58,275 nt of DNA, from assembly GCA_024401745.1 (NCBI GenBank), contig JAKSKK010000011.1:1-58275 (forward strand). The letters run 5' to 3'. A program made the position numbers and the translations under genes. Positions 1 through 8,266 of this stretch are shown piece by piece. Source of the DNA: Bacteroidales bacterium (GTDB lineage: Bacteria > Bacteroidota > Bacteroidia > Bacteroidales > UBA932). The first letter of the stretch is position 1. The number at the start of each line of letters is the position of its first letter. The notes beneath the pieces were generated by a model. That model had not been told where the DNA came from. It was given only the letters and a program-made list of their open reading frames with translations, and ran no database searches.

Positions 1-431
1 GTGATGAGCTTGCCGATGTCGCGGGTGAAGTTGATGAAGGTGTAGTCCTTCATCCAGTCATAGTTGTTCACAAGCTCTGCCTTGTTGGGTGCGTCTGACT
101 CGAAGTCGAGGAACCTGCCGAGCTGTGCCTTGATGCAGGACACGTTGTGGGCGAGGGTGGCCTCGTCGAGAAGGTTGCGCTCCTGGCTCTTCATGGAAGG
201 GTCACCGATCATTCCGGTGGCACCGCCAACGAGGGCGAAAGGCTTGTTGCCGCAGGCCTGGAAGTGCTTGAGGATCATTATGCTGACAAGGTGACCGATG
301 TGCAGGGAGTCGCCTGTGGGGTCGATTCCTACGTATGCTGCCATGGGGCCTTTCTTAAGTTCTTCTTCGGTTCCAGGCATGATGTCGTGTATCATGCCTC
401 TCCATTTGAGTTCCTCTACGAAATTCTTCAT
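1..431 (-). CDS. tyrS: Tyrosyl-tRNA synthetase, N-terminal part (cut by window edge)
   Basis: Class I aminoacyl-tRNA synthetase that charges tRNA-Tyr in the cytoplasm. Only the first 143 codons are inside the window; the reading frame is open to base 1. The protein begins [20 protein letters not shown] and carries the class I signature LHIGH inside the run [11 protein letters not shown], followed by the TyrS-typical [11 protein letters not shown], which builds the Tyr-AMP pocket. The ATG at 431 is the start expected for the family. It is transcribed away from tpiA, with a 127-base intergenic region between them. Identity is certain at family level; completeness cannot be judged. Confidence 0.95.
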   Translation of the reverse strand, partial: MKNFVEELKWRGMIHDIMPGTEEELKKGPMAAYVGIDPTGDSLHIGHLVSIMILKHFQACGNKPFALVGGATGMIGDPSMKSQERNLLDEATLAHNVSCIKAQLGRFLDFESDAPNKAELVNNYDWMKDYTFINFTRDIGKLI

Positions 432-491
432 CTTTTCATATTATTTTATCGTGCGAAGTTACGAAATTTAACTCAAACGCAGAATTTTTTG

Positions 492-499
492 TAAATTTG
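492..499 (+). promoter_or_regulatory. Bacteroidota -7 element (TAAATTTG) upstream of tpiA
   Basis: The 8-mer TAAATTTG fits the Bacteroidota sigma-ABfr -7 consensus TAnnTTTG. It lies 59 bases upstream of the tpiA ATG, which would leave a leader of about 50 bases. No clear -33 TTTG is seen at the usual 19-21 base spacing, so the call rests on the -7 box alone. Confidence 0.4.
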
Positions 500-558
500 T
501 GCCGCTTTAATGCAAAGCGCCTGTAATTTGGTTAAAAATCTAATTTTCAATAATACAC

Positions 559-1314
559 ATGAGACAGAAAATCGTAGCCGGTAACTGGAAGATGAACACC
601 ACAGTTCCCGAGGGCATCGAACTCGCAAAGGCAGTCGTTGCAAAGTCAGCAGAGGTTCCTGCAAACGTAAAACTCATCATCGCCACTCCTTTCACTCACC
701 TCTATCCTGTAGCTGAGGTTGTAAAGGGATCAGCAGTAAGCCTTTCAGCTGAGAACTGCGCTGACAAGGAGAAGGGTGCATACACCGGTGAGGTTGCAGC
801 AAACATGCTTTCATCTGTAGGTTGCGAGTACACCATCCTCGGACACTCAGAGCGTCGCCAGTATTACGGCGAGACCGATGCAAAGCTCGTCGAGAAGACA
901 AAGCTCGCTCTTGCAAACGGTCTTAAGGTCATCCTCTGCGTAGGTGAGAACCTCGAGGAGCGTGAGGCTGGCAAGCACTTCGATGTCTGCGAGGCTCAGA
1001 TCAAGAACGTCCTCTACAACTTCACCGAGGAGGACATGAAGAACATCGTCATCGCATACGAGCCTGTATGGGCTATCGGAACTGGCAAGACCGCCACAGC
1101 TGAGCAGGCTGAGGAGATCCACGCATTCATCCGCAAGGTGGTTGCTGACAAGTTCGGTGCACTGGTTGCAGAAGACACCACCATCCTCTACGGTGGCAGC
1201 TGCAAGCCTTCAAACGCAAAGGAACTCTTCGCAATGAAGGACATCGACGGTGGTCTTATCGGTGGCGCTGCCCTCAAGGCAGACGACTTCATCGCAATCG
1301 CACAGTCTTATTAA
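559..1314 (+). CDS. tpiA: Triosephosphate isomerase
   Basis: Glycolytic/gluconeogenic enzyme interconverting dihydroxyacetone phosphate and glyceraldehyde 3-phosphate in the cytoplasm. The 251 residues match the normal length. The N-terminal AGNWKMN places the substrate-binding lysine at residue 11, the electrophilic histidine is H96 in ILGHSERR, and the catalytic base is E168 in [11 protein letters not shown]. The [10 protein letters not shown] end closes the phosphate-binding barrel region. Codon use is strongly biased, as expected for a highly expressed gene. The stop overlaps by 4 bases the stop of the convergent lipoprotein gene at 1311. Confidence 0.98.
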   Translation: MRQKIVAGNWKMNTTVPEGIELAKAVVAKSAEVPANVKLIIATPFTHLYPVAEVVKGSAVSLSAENCADKEKGAYTGEVAANMLSSVGCEYTILGHSERRQYYGETDAKLVEKTKLALANGLKVILCVGENLEEREAGKHFDVCEAQIKNVLYNFTEEDMKNIVIAYEPVWAIGTGKTATAEQAEEIHAFIRKVVADKFGALVAEDTTILYGGSCKPSNAKELFAMKDIDGGLIGGAALKADDFIAIAQSY

Positions 1315-1712
1315 TCAAGAATTTGAATGACGAGGGCGATCCGCCCCTGCTCGTTCCATAACCAGAATTTGTCGCCCTCGGCCTTCACGACCTCGAGGGC
1401 GATATTCTTTCTTGTTATCACGTCGCGTGAGGTGGTCCAGGTAAGATCAGCCCTGAGCATGTCTCCCTCGGCGTTTGGGAGCATGTTCATCTGGACTGCG
1501 AAATAGTCCGACATGCTGTCGGTGCACATCCTGAACTGGCAACGTTCCCTGCTGAAACCGAGCTGGCAGTAGGTCTCGTCGTAGCGCAGCTGCTGCACTC
1601 CGTCCACCTCGAGGTGGATGGAGTCATCAGCCACGAACCTGGGGAATATGTCGTCGTGGCAGGAGCAGAGGCACAGAAGCACTGCTGTTGCAAGTATGGC
1701 CAGTCTTTTCAT
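1311..1712 (-). CDS. Small hypothetical lipoprotein, coupled to the M6 protease gene
   Basis: A 133-residue protein of unknown function. The N terminus [18 protein letters not shown] is a lipoprotein signal peptide with its cysteine near residue 18, so the product should be anchored to a membrane facing the periplasm or surface. The rest (residues 20-133) is mixed beta-rich sequence with no motif I recognise. The ATG at 1712 overlaps the stop of the upstream M6 protease gene (ATGA), so the two are translationally coupled. The frame stays open upstream to 2087, but that part is a shadow of the protease gene. It may be a partner or inhibitor of the protease (inference from coupling only). Confidence 0.75.
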   Translation of the reverse strand: MKRLAILATAVLLCLCSCHDDIFPRFVADDSIHLEVDGVQQLRYDETYCQLGFSRERCQFRMCTDSMSDYFAVQMNMLPNAEGDMLRADLTWTTSRDVITRKNIALEVVKAEGDKFWLWNEQGRIALVIQILD

Positions 1713-3427
1713 TCTGTCAGTTCCAGTTTCTTTATCAGTACGTCCCGGCTGCCGTCCTCGTGGAGCACCTCGGCCTTGAGAAGCCCGCTGCGGTTCATGA
1801 CATAGTATCCGTCGCTGCCGGTGCGTATCTCGCGCCCGTCGAGAGTCCATCTCACTTCCGATGCATCCGGGCAGTTGTACACGCGCAGAGGTATCCTGCT
1901 GCCTTTGATGAAGAGGCCGTCGGCGTCGCGTTCCGCCGATCCGAGGAAGATGTAGGGCTGCAGTTCCTTGCGCCAGTTCTTGGTCTTCAGCTGGGTCGTG
2001 AGGCTGAAGGCGTCGCCGTTCGTGCAGCGCACCTGGATGTTCACATTGTAGGTGGTGAAGGGCTTGAGATGCTCGATCGTGCAGCATCTGGCCTTGGAGC
2101 CAAGCCTGAGCGAATCAAGGTCATCCTGCCCGGAGTCCCACTTCACCATGGTTTCGGATATGCCGCCTATTGTCTCCTCGGCCTCCCAGTTCAGGATGGC
2201 GGCGTCCTGGAAGGTCAGCACTTCGCCAAGAATCAGGGGTATGCCGACGTTGAAGCTTACGCTGCCGCCGGGGTTGACGCTTATTCCTGTTATGGCGAGA
2301 GGGGAGGCCTCGCCTTCCCAGGAACGGAATGCCGGCTTTGTGTCGGAACTGAAGCTCTTGTGGAACAGCCCGTGGAAGAACACCTCGCTGACGTCCTGAG
2401 CATCCTCATTGGCCGCGCAGAGCGCAGCGCACTCGTGGTCGGGCCGGCAGTTCACCTGAGCCTTGCGCCATCTTTCGTATGCCGTGAGCGTGACGCGGTA
2501 ATAGTCCGAGTATCCGGCGTTCCTGCCGGACCTGTCTATGTGGTAGATGAGCAAGCCGCTGCCTCCGATGGCGCTGTCCCAGCCTTCGTTGTCGCGGCAT
2601 TCGAACAGAAAATATTCTCCTTCGTTGGGCGTGTCAGACCTCAGGAAGCGCTTCTCACGGCTGAGCGGCTGCAGTTCGTAGTCGCCTATCTGCAGCTCTT
2701 CGCATGTTCCGAGTCCGAGCATCTCCAGCTCTATGGCGGTGAGGTTCGGGGGAGTGTTGCCGCTGTCGTTCAGATTGCCCCTGTCCATCAGTGACAGGCT
2801 CTTCCATAGTCCGGGGGCGAGTCCGCCGCTGCCTTCCCCATCGGTGTCGTAGAAGTCGGGTAGTCCAAGGGAATGAGCATATTCATGGCATATCGTACCC
2901 AGGGAATCGGCCTCGGCGCTCACGCTGAAGCTGTCTATCTTCTTGCCCTGCAGGAATATGCCTGCGTCGAAGCTGCTCAGCCTGTCCTGCTGTGACCAGA
3001 TGAGGTCCGGGTCGTTGGCTCCGGCCTCGCTGAAGCCGGCAAAGACTATGCACACATTGTCGACCGTGTTGTCGGAGTCGCTGTCGTAGAGCTTGAAGTC
3101 CATCGCCTGGTCGCTGGCGAAGCATGCTTCCTGCACGGCCTTGTAGAGCAGGAAGTCCTTTCTGTCGGTGGCATTCCTGCCGTAGTATGATGCCGGTTCG
3201 GGCAGAGTCACTACAGGGCCCAGGTCGAAGATGAACGTGCACTGCCCGCAGAACTGCTCGGTGAAATACTGGCCGGCAAGCTCCGCGATGGCCTGCATGC
3301 GTTCTTCGCTGGTGGTGAATTCGCAGTCAGGGAACTGCGCGCGCAGCACGGGAATCCTCCGCTCCGGCTGTGCCAGGGCGGTGATGCTCATCAACAGAAG
3401 TATTGACAGGTAGATGGCTCTGCGCAT
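1709..3427 (-). CDS. Secreted M6-family (immune inhibitor A-like) metalloprotease
   Basis: A 572-residue secreted zinc endopeptidase. A Sec signal peptide covers about residues 1-19 (ending ALAQ). The zinc motif HEYAH sits at residues 181-185 and is followed by SLGLPDFYD, the M6-typical HExxHxxGLPDxY arrangement. About residues 390-490 resemble a fibronectin type III-like module, and the C-terminal part is an Ig-like region that may act in sorting or binding. The ATG at 3427 gives a clean signal peptide. It heads a two-gene unit with the small lipoprotein at 1311-1712 (4-base overlap). The substrate is unknown; M6 enzymes in gut Bacteroidales are usually taken to be extracellular proteases. 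Confidence 0.88.
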   Translation of the reverse strand: MRRAIYLSILLLMSITALAQPERRIPVLRAQFPDCEFTTSEERMQAIAELAGQYFTEQFCGQCTFIFDLGPVVTLPEPASYYGRNATDRKDFLLYKAVQEACFASDQAMDFKLYDSDSDNTVDNVCIVFAGFSEAGANDPDLIWSQQDRLSSFDAGIFLQGKKIDSFSVSAEADSLGTICHEYAHSLGLPDFYDTDGEGSGGLAPGLWKSLSLMDRGNLNDSGNTPPNLTAIELEMLGLGTCEELQIGDYELQPLSREKRFLRSDTPNEGEYFLFECRDNEGWDSAIGGSGLLIYHIDRSGRNAGYSDYYRVTLTAYERWRKAQVNCRPDHECAALCAANEDAQDVSEVFFHGLFHKSFSSDTKPAFRSWEGEASPLAITGISVNPGGSVSFNVGIPLILGEVLTFQDAAILNWEAEETIGGISETMVKWDSGQDDLDSLRLGSKARCCTIEHLKPFTTYNVNIQVRCTNGDAFSLTTQLKTKNWRKELQPYIFLGSAERDADGLFIKGSRIPLRVYNCPDASEVRWTLDGREIRTGSDGYYVMNRSGLLKAEVLHEDGSRDVLIKKLELTE

Positions 3428-3435
3428 AATTAATG

Positions 3436-3466
3436 CAGAGATAGTGAAAATTTGCGTAAAAACAAA
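3436..3466 (-). promoter_or_regulatory. Candidate promoter for the M6 protease gene
   Basis: On the minus strand TTTG (3466-3463) is followed after 19 bases by TATCTCTG (3443-3436), one mismatch from TAnnTTTG. The spacing fits the Bacteroidota -33/-7 pattern. The start codon is only 8 bases downstream of the box, so the transcript would be almost leaderless. The -33 part overlaps the hairpin at 3465-3498. Confidence 0.35.
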
Positions 3467-3498
3467 GAGCCGGCTAACCTCACGGCCCGCCGACTCTT
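3465..3498 (-). terminator. Hairpin followed by a T-rich tract (minus strand)
   Basis: AAGAGCCGGC (3465-3474) pairs with GCCGACTCTT (3489-3498) with one mismatch and a 14-base loop. On the minus strand the stem is followed by TTTGTTTTT, as in an intrinsic terminator. It lies beyond the stronger terminator at 3567-3596, so it could be a second terminator for hc1 or part of a structured RNA. Confidence 0.4.
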
Positions 3499-3566
3499 AA
3501 ACGTGTACTAAAACCTAAACCTGAAACATAGATGCAGCTATTTCAGGAAACGTTGCAGGAAAAAAC

Positions 3567-3596
3567 AAAAAAAGTTGGCATTTGGCCAACTTTTTT
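3567..3596 (-). terminator. Bidirectional intrinsic terminator downstream of hc1
   Basis: GTTGGC (3574-3579), a 5-base loop and GCCAAC (3585-3590) form a perfect stem flanked by A7 on one side and T6 on the other. It therefore works as an intrinsic terminator on either strand. It lies 20 bases past the hc1 stop on the minus strand. Confidence 0.8.
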
Positions 3597-3615
3597 ATTT
3601 CAACTTCAAGAAATA

Positions 3616-3792
3616 TTATTTCTTTGACTCTGCAACTGAAACCTTGCGGAACTCCTTAAGGTCGTTGATGAGTTCAAGAGCTGCCTTGCGTGCGCGTGCA
3701 CCAGCTGCCTTGTTGCCCTTTACTACCTGAGCGTCAGCGTTAACCTGGAATGCTGCGATCTCAGCGTTGATCTTTTCTACAAGTTCTTTCAT
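3616..3792 (-). CDS. Histone H1-like DNA-binding protein (Hc1 family)
   Basis: A 58-residue basic protein, MKELVEKINAEIAAFQ at the start and FRKVSVAESKK at the end. The lysine/alanine-rich centre GNKAAGARARKAALE is typical of the small Hc1-like proteins of Bacteroidota, named for similarity to the chlamydial histone H1 homologue. They are assumed to bind the nucleoid; direct evidence in Bacteroidales is sparse. The gene stands alone, with AT-rich DNA upstream (3793-3909) and a strong terminator at 3567-3596. Its codon use resembles that of the highly expressed tpiA and ribosomal genes. Confidence 0.85.
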   Translation of the reverse strand: MKELVEKINAEIAAFQVNADAQVVKGNKAAGARARKAALELINDLKEFRKVSVAESKK

Positions 3793-3909
3793 TGTAATTA
3801 AATATTAAGTGTTAAAAAATTTAGTGTTGTCAAATAGAGGTTTGCAAGTTAGGAAAAGGAAAACAAATTTGCAATATTTTTTGCGAAAAAAATATGTAAA
3901 TATGTGATT

Positions 3910-4494
3910 TTAGGCGTTTTGGGCCTTCGTGTTTAGGGCGGTCATCGCTTTCCCTATTCCGAGAAATGCCCAGTCCTTTATGCCTGATATGCATTTCTTG
4001 CAGATGTTTTCCAACTCCGTTTTCTGCTCGTCCGAAAAGTTCCCGAGAACGAAGTCAATCTGCCCTCCCTGATTGAAGTCATGCCCCACGCCGATGCGTA
4101 TCCTGGCATACTCCTGGGTCTCCATAAGCTCGTTTATGTTCTTCAGGCCGTTGTGCCCTCCGTCAGAGCCTTTAGCCCTCATCCTCACTGTGCCGAACGG
4201 CAGATTGAGGTCGTCGCATATCACCACGAGATTCTCAAGAGGAATCTCGAGCTTGTTCATCCAGTACCTGACGGCATTCCCGCTCAGGTTCATGTAGGTG
4301 GATGGCTTGAGGAGATGGAACGTGCGTCCCTTTATGCTCAGGGAAAGCAGGTCGCCGTATCTCCCTGTTGAAAAAAGAGCATTGGATGCCTGAGCCCAGG
4401 CATCCAATACCATAAATCCTACGTTGTGCCTGGTCTGAGCGTATTCAGGGCCGATGTTGCCCAATCCTACTACAAGAAATTCTTTCTCAGACAC
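3910..4494 (-). CDS. pth: Peptidyl-tRNA hydrolase
   Basis: Recycles peptidyl-tRNA released from stalled ribosomes by cleaving the ester bond to the peptide. The 194 residues are normal length. The N terminus reads FLVVGLGNIGPEYAQTRHNVGF, with catalytic histidine H23. N69 in STYMNLSG and D94 in VICDDLNLPFG supply the rest of the active site, and GGHNGL carries the conserved tRNA-contact asparagine. It lies 15 bases after rplY on the same strand. The rplY-pth pair is a common bacterial arrangement, and both probably use the promoter at 5167-5198. Confidence 0.97.
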   Translation of the reverse strand: MSEKEFLVVGLGNIGPEYAQTRHNVGFMVLDAWAQASNALFSTGRYGDLLSLSIKGRTFHLLKPSTYMNLSGNAVRYWMNKLEIPLENLVVICDDLNLPFGTVRMRAKGSDGGHNGLKNINELMETQEYARIRIGVGHDFNQGGQIDFVLGNFSDEQKTELENICKKCISGIKDWAFLGIGKAMTALNTKAQNA

Positions 4495-4509
4495 GGCTGC
4501 TGAGTTTTA

Positions 4510-5079
4510 TTATTCCTCAGTTGCTGCTGCAACGTTGCGGGTTGTCTTGACACCGCAGATGATCATGTCCTTGTCGCTGATGACATTGACATTCTCAACC
4601 TTTACGTCGCCTGCCTTGATCTTCTTGTCGAGACCGAGGTCGGTGATGTCGATGGTGACGTTGTCAGGAAGGTTCTCCATGAGAGCGCTGATGCGGATAG
4701 CACGTGCGTTCTGAACGAACTTACCACCCTGCTGAACACCCTTTGAGTGTCCTGTGATCACGAGGGGAACGCTGATAGCGATGGGCTTCTTGTCGTCAAC
4801 TGCGAGGAAGTCTACATGGAGACACTCGTCAGTGATGGGATGCCACTGAAGCTCGTGGAACACTGCCTGATATTTCTGCTCACCGAGGTTGAGGTCGATG
4901 ATGAATGCCTTGGGAGTGTCTGTTGCGGCCTTAAGTTCCTTTGCGTTTACTGTGAAGAGAACGTTCTGGATGCCATTGCCATAAAGATTGCAGGGAACGA
5001 GGCCCTGACGGCGGAAAGCCTTGAGAACGGCTTTGTTACCCACCTCACGGATCTGACCGTTAAGTTCAAAATGCTGCAT
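4510..5079 (-). CDS. rplY: 50S ribosomal protein L25 (general stress protein Ctc type)
   Basis: Binds 5S rRNA in the large subunit. The 189 residues make this the long, two-domain Ctc/TL5 form: an N-terminal 5S-binding domain (about residues 1-90, containing FRRQGLVPCNLYG) and a C-terminal beta domain (about 95-180). I chose the ATG at 5079 (MQHFELNGQ), which matches the family start and has an A-rich upstream context. A longer start at 5109 would add ten residues unlike the family and sits just after a leader hairpin. It is the first gene of an operon with pth. Confidence 0.95.
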   Translation of the reverse strand: MQHFELNGQIREVGNKAVLKAFRRQGLVPCNLYGNGIQNVLFTVNAKELKAATDTPKAFIIDLNLGEQKYQAVFHELQWHPITDECLHVDFLAVDDKKPIAISVPLVITGHSKGVQQGGKFVQNARAIRISALMENLPDNVTIDITDLGLDKKIKAGDVKVENVNVISDKDMIICGVKTTRNVAAATEE

Positions 5080-5109
5080 TTTGCTTTTGTTTAAAAATGT
5101 GTTACTCAT

Positions 5110-5126
5110 CCTGAGTCGGGCTCAGG
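5110..5126 (-). promoter_or_regulatory. Hairpin in the rplY leader
   Basis: CCTGAG/CTCAGG, a perfect 6-bp stem with a 5-base loop, lies about 30 bases upstream of the chosen rplY start and within the predicted leader. There is no T tract, so it is not an intrinsic terminator. It could take part in autogenous control by L25, but that is only an inference. Confidence 0.35.
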
Positions 5127-5166
5127 ACCCATTGCACCAAAACCATACAGTTTTAAAATGCGGGCG

Positions 5167-5198
5167 CAAATATAGAAATAATATTTTATTCCACCAAA
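5167..5198 (-). promoter_or_regulatory. Promoter of the rplY-pth operon
   Basis: TTTG (5198-5195) and TATATTTG (5174-5167) are separated by 20 bases, an excellent fit to the Bacteroidota TTTG-N19-21-TAnnTTTG promoter. The -33 part lies within the 3' end of the clostripain-like gene. The predicted leader to the ATG at 5079 is about 80 bases. Confidence 0.75.
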
Positions 5199-6469
5199 CC
5201 GGTGGCCTTATTCCATTCAAGACCAGTGTAATAGCTGTCGAGATATGAATTGCCGGCCACAGGAAGATACATGCTGAGGCCGCAGTTCTTCTTTATTTCG
5301 AAATCCTCCATGAATGAAGGGGTGTGCGCCTTGTAGATCACGCACTCCTTCAGGGCTGTCGAGAGTGCCTTCTGGTCTGCAACCGACATTCCAGCATTCG
5401 TGAGTATGTCCTCAAGGTCATAGAACCAGTGCTTGTCGAAGCGGAAGAATCCCTGGACGTTCTTGCGGTCGATGACGTTCATTGCATCCCTGTACCGGGA
5501 GAAGAGGTCCTTGCAGCACTCTGCGAGAAGGTCGAGCTTGGTGCAGTCTATCATCGATATGGTGGCGGACTGATATGTGCCGGTCTTCTCGGCATACATG
5601 TCGTAGTATTCCTCGCACACGTTCTGGATGTTAGCGGGGGTCTCCTTGAAGAGAGGCCCGAGCAAGGTCTTGTAGGGCAGGCCATCAGCAAGGATTTCCG
5701 TCTGGGAGAAGCAGAGGTAGCGGGTCGCGTTGCGGAGCTCGTATGCGGTCTCGATTCCTCCCATCAGGCAGGCATCCATGATCATGTAGTCGAACTTGAA
5801 GGGGAATGCCGCTGCAAGGGTCGGCAGGCTCATCTCGTATGACCAGAGCTGACCGTTCACGTTGACGATCTCCTGCCCGAAGGTCTTCACGTCGATTCCG
5901 TCAGGCGAAGGACGCTCGACGTAGGGCACGGCTCCTTCCGGCCTGCGGGCACGTGCGGCCAATGACGATCCGCCATTCTCGCTGTCGTAATAGCCTGCGG
6001 GCAGCCATCCTGTGCCATGTGAGCTCAATATCAGGCCGTAGCTGTCGGAAGGGAACTCGCTGTGCACGAATTCGAGTGCGCTGCTCATGTTCTCTGCCTT
6101 GGTGAGTATGGTGCCGGCGGGCATGCGCATGAGTGTGTCGCGGATGGGACGGCCAAGGTAGTCGCGGCTCACTCTGGTTATGGTGGTTGCCGTTGCCGTG
6201 GCGTAGTCGCCCCTGGCGCGGGGCAGATGGCTGATGACAATGAAGGCCCTGTTGCAGCCCTCGGCGGGCAGAAGCGGGTTGCTGGAATCTCCGATCATGT
6301 CATTTATGTCGTCGATGATGTAGTTGCTGAGGCTGTTGTTGCCCTCGCCGACGTATATCAGTACGCGCGAGAATTTCTGCTGCGACTCTTCCTGCATGGG
6401 GAGCGGGTCGCTGCATGCGACGGCCATTGCCGCTGCCAGCAGAACTATTGCTAAGCCTCTTGTTTTCAT
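5186..6469 (-). CDS. Clostripain-related cysteine peptidase lipoprotein (family C11)
   Basis: A 427-residue lipoprotein. The signal peptide MKTRGLAIVLLAAAMAVAC has its lipobox cysteine at residue 19. The C11 catalytic pair is visible as H151 in LILSSHGTGWLP and C234 in YMIMDACLMGG, each after a hydrophobic beta strand as in clostripain and gingipain-like folds. These enzymes usually cleave after Arg or Lys. The ATG at 6469 is preferred over 6487, because the upstream start would run through the promoter box at 6475-6482 and add six residues before the signal peptide. It is divergent from xerD, and its 3' end contains the rplY -33 element. Confidence 0.88.
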   Translation of the reverse strand: MKTRGLAIVLLAAAMAVACSDPLPMQEESQQKFSRVLIYVGEGNNSLSNYIIDDINDMIGDSSNPLLPAEGCNRAFIVISHLPRARGDYATATATTITRVSRDYLGRPIRDTLMRMPAGTILTKAENMSSALEFVHSEFPSDSYGLILSSHGTGWLPAGYYDSENGGSSLAARARRPEGAVPYVERPSPDGIDVKTFGQEIVNVNGQLWSYEMSLPTLAAAFPFKFDYMIMDACLMGGIETAYELRNATRYLCFSQTEILADGLPYKTLLGPLFKETPANIQNVCEEYYDMYAEKTGTYQSATISMIDCTKLDLLAECCKDLFSRYRDAMNVIDRKNVQGFFRFDKHWFYDLEDILTNAGMSVADQKALSTALKECVIYKAHTPSFMEDFEIKKNCGLSMYLPVAGNSYLDSYYTGLEWNKATGLVE

Positions 6470-6474
6470 CAGGG

Positions 6475-6482
6475 CAAAGATA
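6475..6482 (-). promoter_or_regulatory. -7 element TATCTTTG, 5 bases before the clostripain-like gene
   Basis: TATCTTTG on the minus strand matches TAnnTTTG exactly and ends 5 bases before the ATG at 6469. The implied transcript has no or almost no leader. No obvious -33 box was found. Confidence 0.5.
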
Positions 6483-6495
6483 CACATCTTTTTTC

Positions 6496-6503
6496 TATAT
6501 TTG
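6496..6503 (+). promoter_or_regulatory. -7 element TATATTTG, 7 bases before xerD
   Basis: An exact TAnnTTTG match ending 7 bases before the ATG at 6511, back to back with the divergent element at 6475-6482. It suggests a nearly leaderless xerD mRNA. Confidence 0.55.
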
Positions 6504-6510
6504 CACAGTT

Positions 6511-7401
6511 ATGGAAAGTCAATCGTCCAGACTCATCGCTGACTACAACTATTATCTGAAGATAGAGAGGCAGATGTCACCGAACACGGTGTCATCCTAT
6601 TCCAGCGATGTCGTGGCTTTCTTCGAATCCTGCGGCCTCAAGCCTTCCGAAGTCACCCAGGATGATATCGAGAAGTATGTCTCCGAACGTTCCGACGACC
6701 TTTCCAAGCGTTCCCAGGCCCGCCTGTTGAGTGCCCTGCGCTCCTTCTTCGACTATCTGCAGATCGAGAAGGAGAGGGATGACAATCCCTGCGAGAACGT
6801 GAGCGCTCCCAAGCTGGGCCGTTACCTGCCCCAGGTCCTTTCCGTCGACGAGGTGAGCAGCATTATCGATTCCGTTCAGGGCAGCGGCATGTCCGCCGTG
6901 AGGGACAGGGCCATACTCGAGATGCTCTACGGCTGCGGACTGCGCGTGAGCGAGCTGTGCGGCCTGCTCATATCGCACGTGTATCTTGAAGAAGGGTTCG
7001 TGCGCGTCGTGGGCAAGGGCGACAAGGAACGTCTGGTCCCGCTCGGAGAGATTGCCGCCGATGCCTTCGCGCAGTGGCTCGAGGTTCGGCCGGACAGCCC
7101 ACAATATGCCGATGTCGCGTTCCTGAACCGTTTCGGGGCCCCTCTGAGCAGGGTCTCGGTGTTCAACATGGTAAAGAAGCAGGCTCTTCTTGCGGGCATC
7201 ACCAAGGAAATCTCTCCCCACACATTCAGGCACTCCTTCGCCACTCACATGATAGAGAACGGCGCCGACCTGAGGATAGTGCAGGAGATGCTCGGGCACG
7301 AGAACATCCTGACCACTGAGATATACACCCATGTGGACCAGGCTACCTGGCAGGAGGCTGTGCTTGACCATCATCCGAGGCGCCGCAAGGAGATGCAATG
7401 A
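6511..7401 (+). CDS. xerD: Tyrosine recombinase XerD
   Basis: Site-specific recombinase that resolves chromosome dimers at dif. The 296 residues match XerD. The N-terminal SAM-like core-binding domain covers about residues 5-90 and the catalytic domain about 110-290. Active-site residues are R145 (GCGLRVSELCG), K169 or K172, H237 and R240 (SPHTFRHSFATH), H263 (LGHENILTT) and nucleophile Y272 (IYTHV). The start at 6511 follows the -7 box; the frame is open to 6415, but that part overlaps the clostripain gene's signal region. Its 3' end overlaps the convergent helix-hairpin-helix gene by 59 bases. Confidence 0.95.
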   Translation: MESQSSRLIADYNYYLKIERQMSPNTVSSYSSDVVAFFESCGLKPSEVTQDDIEKYVSERSDDLSKRSQARLLSALRSFFDYLQIEKERDDNPCENVSAPKLGRYLPQVLSVDEVSSIIDSVQGSGMSAVRDRAILEMLYGCGLRVSELCGLLISHVYLEEGFVRVVGKGDKERLVPLGEIAADAFAQWLEVRPDSPQYADVAFLNRFGAPLSRVSVFNMVKKQALLAGITKEISPHTFRHSFATHMIENGADLRIVQEMLGHENILTTEIYTHVDQATWQEAVLDHHPRRRKEMQ

Positions 7402-8266
7402 CGCATCTGGAGAGTTTCGCTCCAGTGTCGGCGGGGATTATCCCAGCCTCGACAAGCCCCTGTACCGTAAGCTTTTCCCTGCTGTTGTGCTCTCTGTATA
7501 GCACTATTGCCCTTGCAACCTGCCAGTCGTGGATGTAGGGATGTTCCCTGAGCTTCTCGGCTGGCAGCGTCCACAGAGCGAACGAATCCCTTGGCGGGCT
7601 GCATGAGATCAGGTCGGCCAGGCCGTCAAACTTCTCCTGGTCGAAATGGTATATGTCCATCAGCTGCTCAGGATAGGAGTAGCCTCCCAGGCTGCCGCGG
7701 TATTCGACCATCCTTGAGGCGAACCAGCCTCCGATGCCGGGAAGCGTGTCGAATTCGGCGGAGTCCGCCTTGTTGATGTCCACCTTCGGGATGACTATGT
7801 ACTTCTCGAGCCGCCTGTATACCGAGTCGGACACCACGTAGGACTTGGCGAAGTCGGACCTGCGCCTGAACCTGCCTCCCTTTGTGCGGTAAGCGTCGAT
7901 CGACAGGGCCTGCTTCTCGCTGAATCCCAGTCTCTGCAAGTCGCTGACGCTCACCGTGTTCGGGTTGAAGTTGAAGTTTTCGGGCTCTCGCCTCTGCGCC
8001 AGCACGCGTTCCAGCTCCGGCTTCTTTGGCGTGCTCTTCCTCACTACTTCCGCACTGTCGGCTTCTGCTGCCGCATCAGCCCTGGGGGCGTTCCTGTAGA
8101 CTATCACGGTGTCAGGCCGTGCCGCTACCGACTCGGCATGCAGGACTCCGGCCCTGTGCATGAACAGGGCTGCCTGATAACCTATGATGAGGAATGCGAG
8201 CGAGACCGCTCCGACTTTGAAGCTTGCGGCTGAAGCTCCTCTATTCTTCTGCTCCTTCTCCTTCAT
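7343..8266 (-). CDS. Membrane-anchored helix-hairpin-helix protein (ComEA-like)
   Basis: A 307-residue protein with a short basic N terminus ([10 protein letters not shown]), one membrane segment around residues 17-36 and a low-complexity A/E-rich linker. Helix-hairpin-helix units follow, for example PNTVSVSDLQRLGFS, NKADSAEFDTLPGIGGWFA and a third near the C terminus. Such repeats bind DNA non-specifically, as in ComEA. It may handle DNA at the inner membrane (inference). The start at 8266 was chosen because it leads into the membrane segment and overlaps rsmI by only 26 bases; 8311 is the alternative. The C terminus overlaps convergent xerD by 59 bases, and its last 20 residues are unlikely to be conserved. 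Confidence 0.8.
   Translation of the reverse strand: MKEKEQKNRGASAASFKVGAVSLAFLIIGYQAALFMHRAGVLHAESVAARPDTVIVYRNAPRADAAAEADSAEVVRKSTPKKPELERVLAQRREPENFNFNPNTVSVSDLQRLGFSEKQALSIDAYRTKGGRFRRRSDFAKSYVVSDSVYRRLEKYIVIPKVDINKADSAEFDTLPGIGGWFASRMVEYRGSLGGYSYPEQLMDIYHFDQEKFDGLADLISCSPPRDSFALWTLPAEKLREHPYIHDWQVARAIVLYREHNSREKLTVQGLVEAGIIPADTGAKLSRCVIASPCGASDDGQAQPPAR

Noticed and set aside
1713-2087. Longer start for the small lipoprotein
   Set aside because: The extra 125 residues are an out-of-frame reading of the M6 protease, and the internal start gives a classical lipoprotein signal peptide.
1688-2794. Plus-strand open frame of 368 codons opposite the M6 protease
   Set aside because: Antisense of a gene with signal peptide and HEYAH motif; no motif of its own.
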